DNA of 51,564 nt from Acidimicrobiaceae bacterium (GTDB lineage: Bacteria; Actinomycetota; Acidimicrobiia; Acidimicrobiales; RAAP-2): NCBI GenBank assembly GCA_003152215.1, contig PLZP01000076.1:1-51564 (forward strand). Direction: 5' to 3'. The stretch's first letter is position 1; the number at the start of each line of letters is the position of its first letter. Shown piece by piece: positions 25,589 through 34,098 of this stretch. Both the position numbers and the translations under genes were made by a program. The notes beneath the pieces were generated by a model. It did no database searches. It worked only from the letters and a program-made list of their open reading frames with translations, and was not told where the DNA came from.

Positions 25589-26518
25589 TCAGACCGCTTT
25601 CACCGTGGAGAGAAAGTGCACTGAGGGCGGCTCTTGTGCGTAGAAGAACGGATCGGTGTGGCAGCCCGACGAAAAGACGACAGTGCTTGGCTGGGGCAGT
25701 ACCTTCGCCAACTTCGCCACGCCGGGATGGAAGGGATCGTCAGCCCCCGACGCGATTCGAACCGCAACGCCCTTCAGATTGGTGGCGTGCGCGATGACGT
25801 CACCCTCCTCGAATGCCGTTGCCGAGGCGAATGCGCCGGCGTTCGCCCCACGCGCCTGCTCGTAGGAGGTCCAAATAGCCGGACTGATTGCCGCAACACC
25901 CGACACGAGTCCTGGGTTTCGTTCGGCGATGGCGAGCGCTCCGTAGCCGCCCATCGAGATGCCCATCAGTGAGATCGTCCCGGGAGCGCGTCCCAGCCCA
26001 CGTCGCTGGCAGAGAGGGATGAGCTCCTCGACCACCATCGCCATGGGGTCGTCTTTGGGGTGCGGGTTCCAGTAGCCGTTGCCACCATCGACCGTCACGA
26101 GCGCCATTGGCGTTGGCGCTTTCCCATTTGTTCGGATCGCGACCGCCTGTGCGGGGGTCATGTTGACGAGGGCGTTGCGATGATTGGCGCCATAGCCGTG
26201 CAACATGATGATCAGCGACAGTGCGTCACTCGGTGGATTTCCGACCGGGTAGCCAATCGAGTAGCCCACCGGTCGATGGCGAGCTTTCGAAAAGAACTGT
26301 CCCGACGTCGTCGTTCCCAGTTCACCAAAGACAACGTTGGGCGCCTTGACCGAGCAGGCGCCATCGAGTTCGTCAAGGAGCAACTTGCCCGGCAGCACGC
26401 CGTGATCAACGAGTTCGACACCGCCGACGCCCACGACGACAACTGCGCCGAGTCCGCCAGCAACCCAGCCAAGGAGTCGGCGTCGTGAAACGGTCGCCTC
26501 GTCCACGCCTTCGCTCAT
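25589..26518 (-). CDS. Exported alpha/beta-hydrolase (esterase-like)
   Basis: A 309-residue secreted or membrane-anchored esterase of the alpha/beta-hydrolase fold. The N-terminus has SRRRLLGW followed by a hydrophobic core (about residues 10-35), a twin-arginine-like export signal. The oxyanion region is IIMLHGYGANHRN, the nucleophile Ser is in GISMGGYG, the acid is likely in SGADDPFHPG and His in GCHTDPFF. It resembles the esterase D/feruloyl-esterase group. The ATG at 26518 has GAGGAG at 6-nt spacing; the longer reading to 26701 is not supported. The SDR gene starts 4 nt after its stop. The substrate is unknown. Confidence 0.85.
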   Translation of the reverse strand: MSEGVDEATVSRRRLLGWVAGGLGAVVVVGVGGVELVDHGVLPGKLLLDELDGACSVKAPNVVFGELGTTTSGQFFSKARHRPVGYSIGYPVGNPPSDALSLIIMLHGYGANHRNALVNMTPAQAVAIRTNGKAPTPMALVTVDGGNGYWNPHPKDDPMAMVVEELIPLCQRRGLGRAPGTISLMGISMGGYGALAIAERNPGLVSGVAAISPAIWTSYEQARGANAGAFASATAFEEGDVIAHATNLKGVAVRIASGADDPFHPGVAKLAKVLPQPSTVVFSSGCHTDPFFYAQEPPSVHFLSTVKAV

Positions 26519-26795
26519 CGTTGTCTCCTCGCGCATCATCAGAGGTCCGGCGGAGTTCCCTCTAGGTAAGTTTGACCGATGACCGGGCCGTCGATGGACT
26601 TTGGACCGCGACGTTAATCGTGCTCCGTACGTGACGGCGGCGTACCGCGTTGTCCTCTCCAACGCCGATTGACCTCGGCCGTACGCACCATTGCGCAACA
26701 ATTCGTCGTGGAGTAGGAAGTTGTTGTCGATTCATCGTCGTGGTCAACGTCGAAGTGGGTGAGAGGTTCAGCGGGAGCCTCCGAAAGGAGCAGTC

Positions 26796-27143
26796 ATGAC
26801 GCAGTATCTGGTACTGATTTACGAAAACGAACAGTCGTGGGCCAATGCGGACGAGGCGACGGTCGGGCGAATGATGAGCGAGCACAGCAGCTTCGGGCAA
26901 AAGAACGGCGCGTCACTACGTGGCGGCAACGCCCTCGAGTCATCAACGACGGCGACATCGCTCCGCAGGAACGCGTCGGGCGAAATCGTCGCCACCGACG
27001 GACCCTTTGCCGAGACGAAGGAGGCACTCGGCGGTTATTACGTGATCGAAGCCGATGACCTCGACGCCGCGCTGGCCATCGCCAAGCAAGTGCCCGCCAC
27101 CTTTGGAGGCGTCGAAGTTCGCCCGATTCGAGACATGAGCTGA
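26796..27143 (+). CDS. YCII-related (DGPF-type) protein
   Basis: A 115-residue protein of the YCII/DGPF family, with the signature TDGPFAETKEALGGYYVIEADDLDAALAIAKQVP (split at the DGPF core) and a dimeric ferredoxin-like fold. Members often accompany an unusual ECF-type sigma factor, and that pairing is present here (next gene). The biochemical role is not established; binding of a small signal is possible. The ATG has AAAGGAG at good spacing. It is probably the first gene of a two-gene operon. Confidence 0.86.
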   Translation: MTQYLVLIYENEQSWANADEATVGRMMSEHSSFGQKNGASLRGGNALESSTTATSLRRNASGEIVATDGPFAETKEALGGYYVIEADDLDAALAIAKQVPATFGGVEVRPIRDMS

Positions 27144-27184
27144 CGAACTCTGGCGACATCCAGCGTTCGGCAGTCTTCGCGGCT

Positions 27185-28402
27185 GTGGCGAACGCCCACC
27201 GACATGAGTGGGCGTTCGTCCTGGCCTCGACGATGCGAATCACCCGCGACTTTGACGTCGCGGAGGAGTGCGTGCAGGACGCCTTCGCCAAGGCCCTCGC
27301 CTCGTGGAGCCAACAGGGAATCCCGACGAACCCCGGCGCGTGGTTGACCACGGTGGCGCGTCGACGCGCTATCGACCTCGGACGACGTCGCGACGTCGCG
27401 ATGCGTTCACGACGACTCCTCGTGACCGACGCCACCACGCTCGACCGCGAACCCGATTCGGCCATCGAGGATGACCGGCTCCGCCTGATCTTCACGTGCT
27501 GTCACCCGAGTCTGGCCACCGATACGCAAGTCGCGCTGGCCCTACGCATGTTGTGCGGTCTCAGTACCGTCCAGGTCGCCAAGGCTTTTCTCGTCAAAGA
27601 GTCCGCGATGGCGGCGCGCCTCACGAGGGCGAAAAAGAAGATTGCGATTGCCCGAATCCCCTATCGAGTCCCGAAGCGCGCAGAACTTCGGACGCGGATC
27701 GATGCGGTGCTCCTCGTCGTGCACCTACTCTTCACGACTGGTCACACGTCGCCCGTCGGCGAGGAGCTGTCCCAGGTTGACCTCGTGGAGCGATCGCTCG
27801 ACCTCGCACGAATGTTGCACAGTCTGTTGCCCGACGACGGAGAGGTCACTGGTCTCCTCGCGTTGATTCTTCTCACGGACTCTCGTCGCGGATCGCGCGT
27901 CGGCACCGAAGGTGAGTTCCTCGCCCTCGCCGACCAAGACCGGAGCACGTGGCACCGAGACTCGATTGATGAAGGGTTGGTGCTCGTTGGCGACGCGCTG
28001 CGACGCGGTCGCCCCGGCCCCTTCACACTCATGGCGGCAATCGCCGCCGTACATTCGAGCGCCCCGCACTGGGACGAGACCGATTGGAGCGAAATCGTTG
28101 GACTCTACGACCTCTTGATTGACACGTGGCCCTCCCCGGTCGTCGCGCTCAACCGCGCGGTCGCGCTCAGTTTCGCCGAGGGACCCGACACGGGACTTCG
28201 TGCCCTCGACGACCTCAGTACCGAGCCTCAGTTGAGCGCGTATCCCTACCTCGCGGCGGCTCGGGCCAACTGTCTCGTTCGTCTTGAGCGAGTGGACGAG
28301 GCCCGTGACGCCTTCGCCGAGGCGGCGATGCTCACCGAGAACAACGTGGAACGGGCATACCTGCAGTCGCGCATTGAAGAACTCCTCGAAAGAAGGTCGT
28401 AA
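27185..28402 (+). CDS. ECF-like sigma factor with long C-terminal domain (YCII-associated)
   Basis: A roughly 405-residue RNA polymerase sigma factor of the YCII-linked group. Sigma-2 is near the N-terminus (STMRITRDFDVAEECVQDAF, then NPGAWLTTVARRRAID), followed by sigma-4 (ALALRMLCGLSTVQVAKAFLVKESAM), and the rest (about 200-405) is the helical, TPR-like C-terminal domain of this group, with VVALNRAVALSFAEG. The called start is the GTG at 27185, but the family's helix continues upstream in frame (AVFAAVANAHRHEW), where no ATG, GTG or TTG occurs before the YCII stop; a CTG at 27140 overlapping that stop is the only near-start. The true N-terminus may therefore be longer. Confidence 0.88.
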   Translation: MANAHRHEWAFVLASTMRITRDFDVAEECVQDAFAKALASWSQQGIPTNPGAWLTTVARRRAIDLGRRRDVAMRSRRLLVTDATTLDREPDSAIEDDRLRLIFTCCHPSLATDTQVALALRMLCGLSTVQVAKAFLVKESAMAARLTRAKKKIAIARIPYRVPKRAELRTRIDAVLLVVHLLFTTGHTSPVGEELSQVDLVERSLDLARMLHSLLPDDGEVTGLLALILLTDSRRGSRVGTEGEFLALADQDRSTWHRDSIDEGLVLVGDALRRGRPGPFTLMAAIAAVHSSAPHWDETDWSEIVGLYDLLIDTWPSPVVALNRAVALSFAEGPDTGLRALDDLSTEPQLSAYPYLAAARANCLVRLERVDEARDAFAEAAMLTENNVERAYLQSRIEELLERRS

Positions 28403-28418
28403 CGCTCAAGCGCGAGTC

Positions 28419-28435
28419 CGTGACCATCACGTTTT
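28419..28435 (+). terminator. Short hairpin with T-run
   Basis: CGTGA (28419-28423) and TCACG (28427-28431) form a 5-bp stem with a 3-nt loop followed by TTTT, 17 nt after the sigma stop. It is weak, but it is the only candidate with a U-tract and suits the end of the YCII-sigma operon. Confidence 0.35.
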
Positions 28436-28530
28436 CAAAGTGGGAAGAGAACATCTCGCTGACCGCACCCGACGCCAAGTTCCAACTGACCTCACAAAGC
28501 GTGCGCGACTATAGGCGCGATGAACTTTGA
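28420..28530 (+). pseudogene. Possible C-terminal remnant of a secreted lipoprotein
   Basis: A short frame after the sigma gene reads VTITFSKWEENISLTAPDA and onward to a stop at 28528-28530. The pattern (V-T-x-T-F-S-K-W, then S-L-T-A-P) resembles the C-terminal strand of LppX/LprG-like or similar secreted proteins. Nothing upstream continues it: the preceding bases belong to the sigma gene in another frame. I infer a deletion remnant, but a chance likeness over 36 residues is quite possible. Confidence 0.3.
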
Positions 28531-29135
28531 GGATCTTTGCCGCGAACGAAGTGCATAAAGAAGTCGCGAACGCTCCCCGGTGACAGATGCAACGACGAGG
28601 AACCGGCCGTAATCACCTGACCCACGGACGCCGACCAGTAGACCGACGTGAGCGCTGCGGCGTCAACATCCTCATCAATCCAACCGTTCTCCTGCGCACC
28701 TTCAATGACCGCGATCCAACGACTGAACTGGATATCAAGCAAATCGCAGAAGTGACTCTGCGTGAACGGGTCGGACCAGACATCGTGGAGAAGATTGATA
28801 ATCCCCCACTTCCTGTCCGCCTGGCCTGACGACCAGGACATCTCGAGGTTCTCCTCCACACCTGACCAGAACGACGCCTCATCGCCGTCCGCGACAGCGC
28901 CCTCAATGCGCGAGAGTCCCAGGTGGATCGGTTCGATCATCACAAAATAATTGGCCATTTGCACTTCGGCGATTAGTTGGATTCGCGAATCAAAGAACTT
29001 CTCTACGACGTCGACGTCGACATTGGCTCGTTCAGCGACATCACGGAACTGCACATCCTTGCTCCCCCGCTCCTTAACGAGCTCGCTGGCGACGAGCATG
29101 ATATTTCTTCGGGCAAAGGGATCTTCGTTCTCCAC
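28509..29135 (-). CDS. TetR-family transcriptional regulator
   Basis: A 208-residue helical regulator. The N-terminal domain (about residues 8-55) has LVASELVKERGSKDVQFRDVAERANV (split at the recognition turn) with a divergent recognition helix ending in VVEKFFDSRIQL, weaker than usual for TetR. The ligand-binding domain follows. It lies after the HpnA-like gene on the same strand, 88 nt away, and may regulate that unit. I am less sure of its DNA target than of the family. Confidence 0.78.
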   Translation of the reverse strand: MENEDPFARRNIMLVASELVKERGSKDVQFRDVAERANVDVDVVEKFFDSRIQLIAEVQMANYFVMIEPIHLGLSRIEGAVADGDEASFWSGVEENLEMSWSSGQADRKWGIINLLHDVWSDPFTQSHFCDLLDIQFSRWIAVIEGAQENGWIDEDVDAAALTSVYWSASVGQVITAGSSSLHLSPGSVRDFFMHFVRGKDPQSSSRL

Positions 29136-29223
29136 GGCCTCTACCCTACAATCGCAAACCGTCGTGAACGTAATGCATCAAAGCAATACTTCCGAACAAT
29201 TTATGTGTGTTAAGTCACGCTTC

Positions 29224-30288
29224 TCATCCACTCGTCGGCCGATGCCATGAAATGAGTTTCGCTCGATCGACGTCGACGTAATCATGTTCGACGAACCACC
29301 GCGCCGATTCATGCAGTGCTTCCGCCGCGGGCCGAGAGGTGTAGCCAATCTCTCGGCGCGCCTTCGCGTCGTCAAAGGTCATTGTGGTTGACGCCATCTG
29401 TGCCGCTTCACGCGGCACTCGGGGTTCGCGACCGAGAAGGTCACCTTCAATGAAGCTCGAAAGATGTCCGGCGATCAAGGGGAAGACCGATGGGAAACGT
29501 CGTTCAGAGCCGGGGAGCCCCGTCACTCGCGAGAGCATAACGAGAAGTTGCGCCATCGTGATGTTCTCACCTCCGCAGATGTAACTCTGGCCCTGTCGTC
29601 CATTCTCCAAGGCGAGCAGGTGACCATTGGCGAGATCATCGACGTGCGCGACGTTCATTGCGGTGTCGACGTAACCGGGCATTCGCCCATTCAAATAGTC
29701 GAGCACCACTTTCCCCGACGGCGTTGGCCGGTGATCGAAAGGGCCGTGGGGCATCGTGGGCAACACCAGAACCAGGGGCGCGCCCTGGGCGGCGAGTCGC
29801 AGCACTTCGTGTTCGGCCACGTATTTCGTTTGCTTGTAATTGCCGTAGAGGTGGGAAAGGTCCGCCACGTCCTCCTCGTTGGACGGTCGTCCCGATTTGG
29901 TCTCCCAGAGGCCCAGTGTCGCGACCGTTGACGTGAAGACAGTTCGTTCCACGCCGGCGGTCGTCGCTGCGCGAACGACATTGCGACTGCCATTCACATT
30001 GACGTCGTAGAACGTCGCTGAATCCTTGGGCCAGAAGCCGAATTTCGCCGCGAGGTGAAAGCAGAATCGTGCCCCGTCGAAGACGCCGTCGAGCTGTCGT
30101 TCCTTCGTGATGTCGACCTCTCGGCGCTCCACATCGAGGTCATCGAGGTTCGAAGCCGGAGCACCGGGCTCTAACAGCGCGACCACTTCGACGTCGCGCG
30201 AGAGGAGTGCGCGTACCACGGCCGATCCGATGAACCCGGCCGCGCCGGTGACGACGACACGGTCGCCGTCGCGCAATGTGAAGCTCAC
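29224..30288 (-). CDS. HpnA-like NAD-dependent sugar epimerase/dehydrogenase
   Basis: A 354-residue extended SDR. Rossmann motif TGAAGFIGSAV near residue 14, catalytic Tyr/Lys in YGNYKQTKYVAEHE. Long stretches match the hopanoid-associated HpnA family: FHLAAKFGFWPKD, NVNGSRNVVRAA, PTPSGKVVLDYLNGRMPGYVDT and GGENITMAQLL. HpnA is associated with sugar or side-chain modification of hopanoid lipids. The GTG start overlaps the preceding aminotransferase stop in GTGA (30285-30288), so the two are translationally coupled. No squalene-hopene cyclase is in view, so the product is unconfirmed; dihydroflavonol-reductase-like relatives are an alternative. Confidence 0.8.
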   Translation of the reverse strand: MSFTLRDGDRVVVTGAAGFIGSAVVRALLSRDVEVVALLEPGAPASNLDDLDVERREVDITKERQLDGVFDGARFCFHLAAKFGFWPKDSATFYDVNVNGSRNVVRAATTAGVERTVFTSTVATLGLWETKSGRPSNEEDVADLSHLYGNYKQTKYVAEHEVLRLAAQGAPLVLVLPTMPHGPFDHRPTPSGKVVLDYLNGRMPGYVDTAMNVAHVDDLANGHLLALENGRQGQSYICGGENITMAQLLVMLSRVTGLPGSERRFPSVFPLIAGHLSSFIEGDLLGREPRVPREAAQMASTTMTFDDAKARREIGYTSRPAAEALHESARWFVEHDYVDVDRAKLISWHRPTSG

Positions 30289-31700
30289 GGCGTCACCGAA
30301 GTGCGCTTGGGCGCCTTCGGCGTCCTCTTCATGATTCCCTTCGCCATTGAAACGCCGAAGTCGACGAGCAGACCGCTGCCGCGTTCAGCTTCACTCAACA
30401 GTTCGTCAAGAGCGTGCACGAACAGATCGATCTCGGCCTCGCCGGCGATGAGGGGCGGGAGGAGCTTGATGACGTTGAGGTTGTCCGCGGCGACTTGCGT
30501 GAGGATCTGGTAGCGCTGGAAGAGTGGCACCACAAGGGTCTGGGAGAACATCGCCGTGCGCGCCGCCTCCACGAGACGCCAACGTCGGCGTGCACCGGCC
30601 GACGTGGGACGACCCAACTCGATCCCGATCATTTGACCACGACCTCGAACCACGTGCAGGAACTCGTGGCGCGAAGCCAGCTCTTCGAGTTGGGCGTGCC
30701 ACACGTCGCCCATTGCCGATGCGTGTTCAACGATGTGCTCATCATCGAAGACCGACAATGTCGCGAGACCGGCGACCATTGCCAATTGGTTTCCCTTGAA
30801 CGTGGTCGAGTGGACCATGGCACGGTCCATTGAGCTGTACACGCCGCGAAGAATCTTGTCGCTCGTGAGCATTGCCGCGACCGGCACATAACCGCCGGAA
30901 AGCGCCTTGGAGATCGTGACGATGTCGGGCGTCAAGCCGTAGTGCTCGAAGGCGTAGAACGCGCCGGTGCGTCCGAGACCGGTCTGCACTTCGTCGCAGA
31001 TGAAGAGTGCGCCGGCTTCGTGCACCGCCTTTTCGAGTTCGAGCCACAGCGTGGCGTCGAGTTCGTTGACGCCCTTGCCTTGTATTGGCTCCACAATGAA
31101 CGCCGCGACGTCGCCGCGCTTCAGCTCGCGGCGCAACGCGTCAAGGTCACCGAAGGGAATCTCAGTTGTGTCGGCGAGGAGGGGGCCGAAGCCACTTCGA
31201 AAGTCCGATGATCCGTTCACCGCCAGCGCGCCCATGGTCAGTCCGTGGTACGCGTGCGAGTGGTACAGAATCCGATTGCGGCGAGTGCTGGCGCGCGCGA
31301 ACTTAAGTGCGGCCTCGACCGCTTCGGCACCAGAGTTGCAGAAGAAGAGTCGCTCGATCTGCTTGGGGCTGCGCCGAACCAGTTGCTCGGCGAGCAGTCC
31401 AGGTAACAGCGCACAGTCCATCTGGACCATGCTCGGAAGATCGGCATCGAGTGCCTGACGCAGTGCGTCTTTCACGACCGGATGTGCGCGACCCAAAGCA
31501 AAGACACCAAAGCCACTCAACAGGTCGAGGTACTTCGTGCCGTCATCGTCGAAGAGATAACAGCCTTCGCCGCGCTCGTAGAAGCGGTCGAATCCGAGCG
31601 TTGACACAACCTTGGTCAACTGAGGATTCAGATACTGGGCGTGCAGTTGAAAATTCTCCCCGTGACGCTCTTGCATGAGCTGCGCCAAATTAAAGGTCAT
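30285..31700 (-). CDS. Class III PLP-dependent aminotransferase (HpnO/acetylornithine-type)
   Basis: A 471-residue pyridoxal-phosphate enzyme. Features: FCNSGAEAVEAALKFAR (cofactor phosphate binding), HSHAYHGLTMGAL, FICDEVQTGLGRTGAFYAFE (Asp contacting the pyridine N) and the Schiff-base Lys in TISKALSGGYVPVAAM. The overall pattern fits the acetylornithine/HpnO-like group; HpnO-type enzymes are linked to amino-hopanoids. Coupled by GTGA to the HpnA-like gene, which supports a shared lipid side-chain role, though this is inferred. The ATG at 31700 has AAGGAG upstream; a GTG sits at 31703. Confidence 0.85.
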   Translation of the reverse strand: MTFNLAQLMQERHGENFQLHAQYLNPQLTKVVSTLGFDRFYERGEGCYLFDDDGTKYLDLLSGFGVFALGRAHPVVKDALRQALDADLPSMVQMDCALLPGLLAEQLVRRSPKQIERLFFCNSGAEAVEAALKFARASTRRNRILYHSHAYHGLTMGALAVNGSSDFRSGFGPLLADTTEIPFGDLDALRRELKRGDVAAFIVEPIQGKGVNELDATLWLELEKAVHEAGALFICDEVQTGLGRTGAFYAFEHYGLTPDIVTISKALSGGYVPVAAMLTSDKILRGVYSSMDRAMVHSTTFKGNQLAMVAGLATLSVFDDEHIVEHASAMGDVWHAQLEELASRHEFLHVVRGRGQMIGIELGRPTSAGARRRWRLVEAARTAMFSQTLVVPLFQRYQILTQVAADNLNVIKLLPPLIAGEAEIDLFVHALDELLSEAERGSGLLVDFGVSMAKGIMKRTPKAPKRTSVTP

Positions 31701-31763
31701 CACGCTCCTTCACCATGGGTACATCTATAGCCCGAAATGTCCATCGCCTCCGCGAACGAGTGG

Positions 31764-32531
31764 CTAAATCACCGGCGACAGGCCACCGTCGAGAGCGATA
31801 CCGACGCCGGTCACGTAACTGGCCCTGGGCGACAAGAGATAACTGGCTAAATCAGCAAACTCGTCGGCGCGGCCCACCCGGCCCAGCGGAATGTGTGCGC
31901 TCTTGGCAGTCGTTTGGTAGAACTCCTCAACGCTGACACCCGCGACTTCGGCGCGGCGCACCCACTGCCCCGACTCGATGATGCCGATCAGTATCGCGTT
32001 CGCGCGAATTCCGCGCGGTCCAACTTCACTCGCGAGGGATTTCGTGAACGCCAAACCGGCGAGTCGTGACGCCGACGTCGGCGTCGTACTCGCACCCGGT
32101 GCGCGAGCGAGAACTGCGAGCACGTTGATGATGGCACCCTGCGTTGCTTCAAGCGCCGGCAGCACGGCACGGACGGCGTGCAACGCGGCGATGACTTTCA
32201 GTTCGTAGTCGTTGCGCCACTGCTCATCACTCGAGGTGGCGATGGATGAACCTGCGGTCTGACCGGCATTATTGACCAAACCATCAAGTCGGCCGAAACG
32301 CGAGAGCGTGGCGTCCACGAAGGCGTCCAGCTGTGCACCGTCGGTGACGTCCGTCTGTGAGCAGAGCGCGTCAGCGCCTAGGAGTTCTTGCGCTCGTGCG
32401 AGACGATCGCCATCGCGTCCACAGACGGCGACGTGGCCACCCTCGGCGACGAGGCGTTGCGCCAACGCCAGTCCGAGACCGTCGGTGCCACCGGTGATGA
32501 GAAACGCCTTGTCCTTGAGTTCGAGATCCAT
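31764..32531 (-). CDS. SDR-fold protein lacking the canonical Ser-Tyr-Lys
   Basis: A 255-residue protein of the short-chain dehydrogenase fold. The Rossmann motif TGGTDGLG (residues 13-20), NNAG (87-90) and the C-terminal YVTGVGIALDGGLSP are normal. At the active site the Ser position is in NVLAVLA (about 138-139), Tyr is Thr152 and Lys is Arg156 (PTSASRLAG), so all three standard catalytic residues are changed. A subgroup with a similar PTSxSR motif exists among actinobacterial SDRs, so it may have its own chemistry or be a binding protein. It lies just upstream of the aminotransferase on the same strand (63 nt), so it may be part of that unit. Confidence 0.84.
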   Translation of the reverse strand: MDLELKDKAFLITGGTDGLGLALAQRLVAEGGHVAVCGRDGDRLARAQELLGADALCSQTDVTDGAQLDAFVDATLSRFGRLDGLVNNAGQTAGSSIATSSDEQWRNDYELKVIAALHAVRAVLPALEATQGAIINVLAVLARAPGASTTPTSASRLAGLAFTKSLASEVGPRGIRANAILIGIIESGQWVRRAEVAGVSVEEFYQTTAKSAHIPLGRVGRADEFADLASYLLSPRASYVTGVGIALDGGLSPVI

Positions 32532-32580
32532 GCATTCATCCTACGAATCGGTTTCACGAAAGCAACGCCCGGCGAGACGG

Positions 32581-33930
32581 CTAAGAGGCGGTCGTGGCAA
32601 ACGCGACCACGTGCGTGGCGGTGGGCACGAGGAAGAGACCGTCACCAACGCTCGGTGTTGGAAAGTCATTGGCCGCTTGGCCAACCGTCACCTGACGTCG
32701 AATGGCGCCCGTCGTCGGGTCGTAGGCATAGAGGACACCGTTGTGTCCGATCGACCACACCAGTCCGGCCGCGATGATGGGCGGACCACCGCCCGTCGAC
32801 GCGCTCCAGAGGATGTCAATAGATGGCGTCGTCGAACCGACTCGAATGGCAATCGTGCCCGTGACGCACGGCAGATACACCGTCGAACCGAGCACTGCAC
32901 CCCCGCCATCGATGTCGTTCGAACAGTTGGAACCCGTGGTGGTCTCTCCCTCGCCAATGCCCCCGAGGTTGCTTCCATTCAACACGTAAATGATCCGCGA
33001 CTTGCCCGCGATCACGACCTGGCCATCCTTGAGAAGCACCGGCTCCATGCTCATGTCTTGATCTTGGGAGTTATCGTACGCCCACGCGGTGGGAGCGAAG
33101 TACTGCATGAGGTGCATCGATGAAGTCAGTTCGAGGACGGAGTCGCTGTCGTCGTAGGGGTCGCTCGATGAGTACACCGACCCGTTGCCCGCGCTGACCC
33201 AGACGTGGCCCTGCGCATCGATTGAGGGTGCCCCTCCACCCATCCAAATCGCCCCTTGACTATCGCCGGGGGCCGCATCGACGGTGAAGAAGCTCACGGC
33301 ACCGGTCTTCTCCGAGACCGACACGACACGTCCGCGGTACGACGCACAGTCCCCGTAGTTTCCGCCCATGCCAAAAATGATTCGCCCGTCATCGAGGGTC
33401 AATCCCGTTCGTTGCAGAAGTGCCACCGAAACGGCACCAGGCGGATCGACGTCGTGGGTCATTCGCGGCCTGCCCGTCGAGGCGTCCAACCCGACGAACA
33501 CGTGCTCGGAGTGATCATGCACCATCTCGTCGGCGACAACGTAGATTTCATTTCTCGCAGGATCGATGACCGGCGTGCCCGTGATGCCCTCCATGGGCAG
33601 TATGTTGCCGCACGGCAGTTTCTTCGAGGGCACGGGACTCGCGAGATGGCGCTTCCACACGACGCGTCCGGATTGCGCCGAGAGTGCGTAGACCGTGTCG
33701 TCTTCCGTCGCAACGTAGACGTACTTGCCGTAAACGAGCGGTTCACCGTACAGCGTGCCGTCAAGTGACGGTGAGGTCCATTTGGGCGCGTTCGTATTGA
33801 CCGACTTGACGACCGACGTGTAGCCAGAACCTGACGGATCGCCGTGGTACACGGTCCATGCACTGGTGGGCGTTGCGCCGCCCTTGGCAGACGCTACGGT
33901 CGCGATGCCCACGACCAGCAACGCGATCAC
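32581..33930 (-). CDS. Exported PQQ-type beta-propeller protein
   Basis: Protein of about 449 residues with a hydrophobic N-terminus ending in ASA (LLVVGIATVASA), a signal peptide, then about seven PQQ-like propeller blades (AWTVYHGDPSGSGYTS, YVYVATEDDTVYALSAQSG, VFVGLDASTGRP, VWSIGHNGVLYAYDPTTG). Several Cys are present (LPCGN, GDCAS, SNCSND, LPCVTG), probably paired outside the cell. No alcohol-dehydrogenase catalytic residues were recognised. The GTG at 33930 gives a signal peptide lacking a charged n-region; the frame stays open upstream with basic residues (HLTSRRALAHPLTL), but offers no ATG, GTG or TTG there. The ligand is unknown. Confidence 0.8.
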   Translation of the reverse strand: MIALLVVGIATVASAKGGATPTSAWTVYHGDPSGSGYTSVVKSVNTNAPKWTSPSLDGTLYGEPLVYGKYVYVATEDDTVYALSAQSGRVVWKRHLASPVPSKKLPCGNILPMEGITGTPVIDPARNEIYVVADEMVHDHSEHVFVGLDASTGRPRMTHDVDPPGAVSVALLQRTGLTLDDGRIIFGMGGNYGDCASYRGRVVSVSEKTGAVSFFTVDAAPGDSQGAIWMGGGAPSIDAQGHVWVSAGNGSVYSSSDPYDDSDSVLELTSSMHLMQYFAPTAWAYDNSQDQDMSMEPVLLKDGQVVIAGKSRIIYVLNGSNLGGIGEGETTTGSNCSNDIDGGGAVLGSTVYLPCVTGTIAIRVGSTTPSIDILWSASTGGGPPIIAAGLVWSIGHNGVLYAYDPTTGAIRRQVTVGQAANDFPTPSVGDGLFLVPTATHVVAFATTAS

Positions 33931-34098
33931 GAGCGAGCTACTCGCCAGCGTGAGCGGGTGGGCCAGTGCCCTACGCGACGTGAGATGTGAGCGGTTGCCT
34001 ATGACGCAAGTGTATGGGGCTCATTTCAACATGCCGTGCAGCGTGAGAGCCCCGTCACCCACCACGGGGCATAAAATCCATCGCGGTACTCTTTGGCC

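Noticed and set aside
26519..26701. 61-residue extension of the esterase gene.
   Set aside because: The export signal and ribosome site are at 26518; the upstream residues are not family-like.
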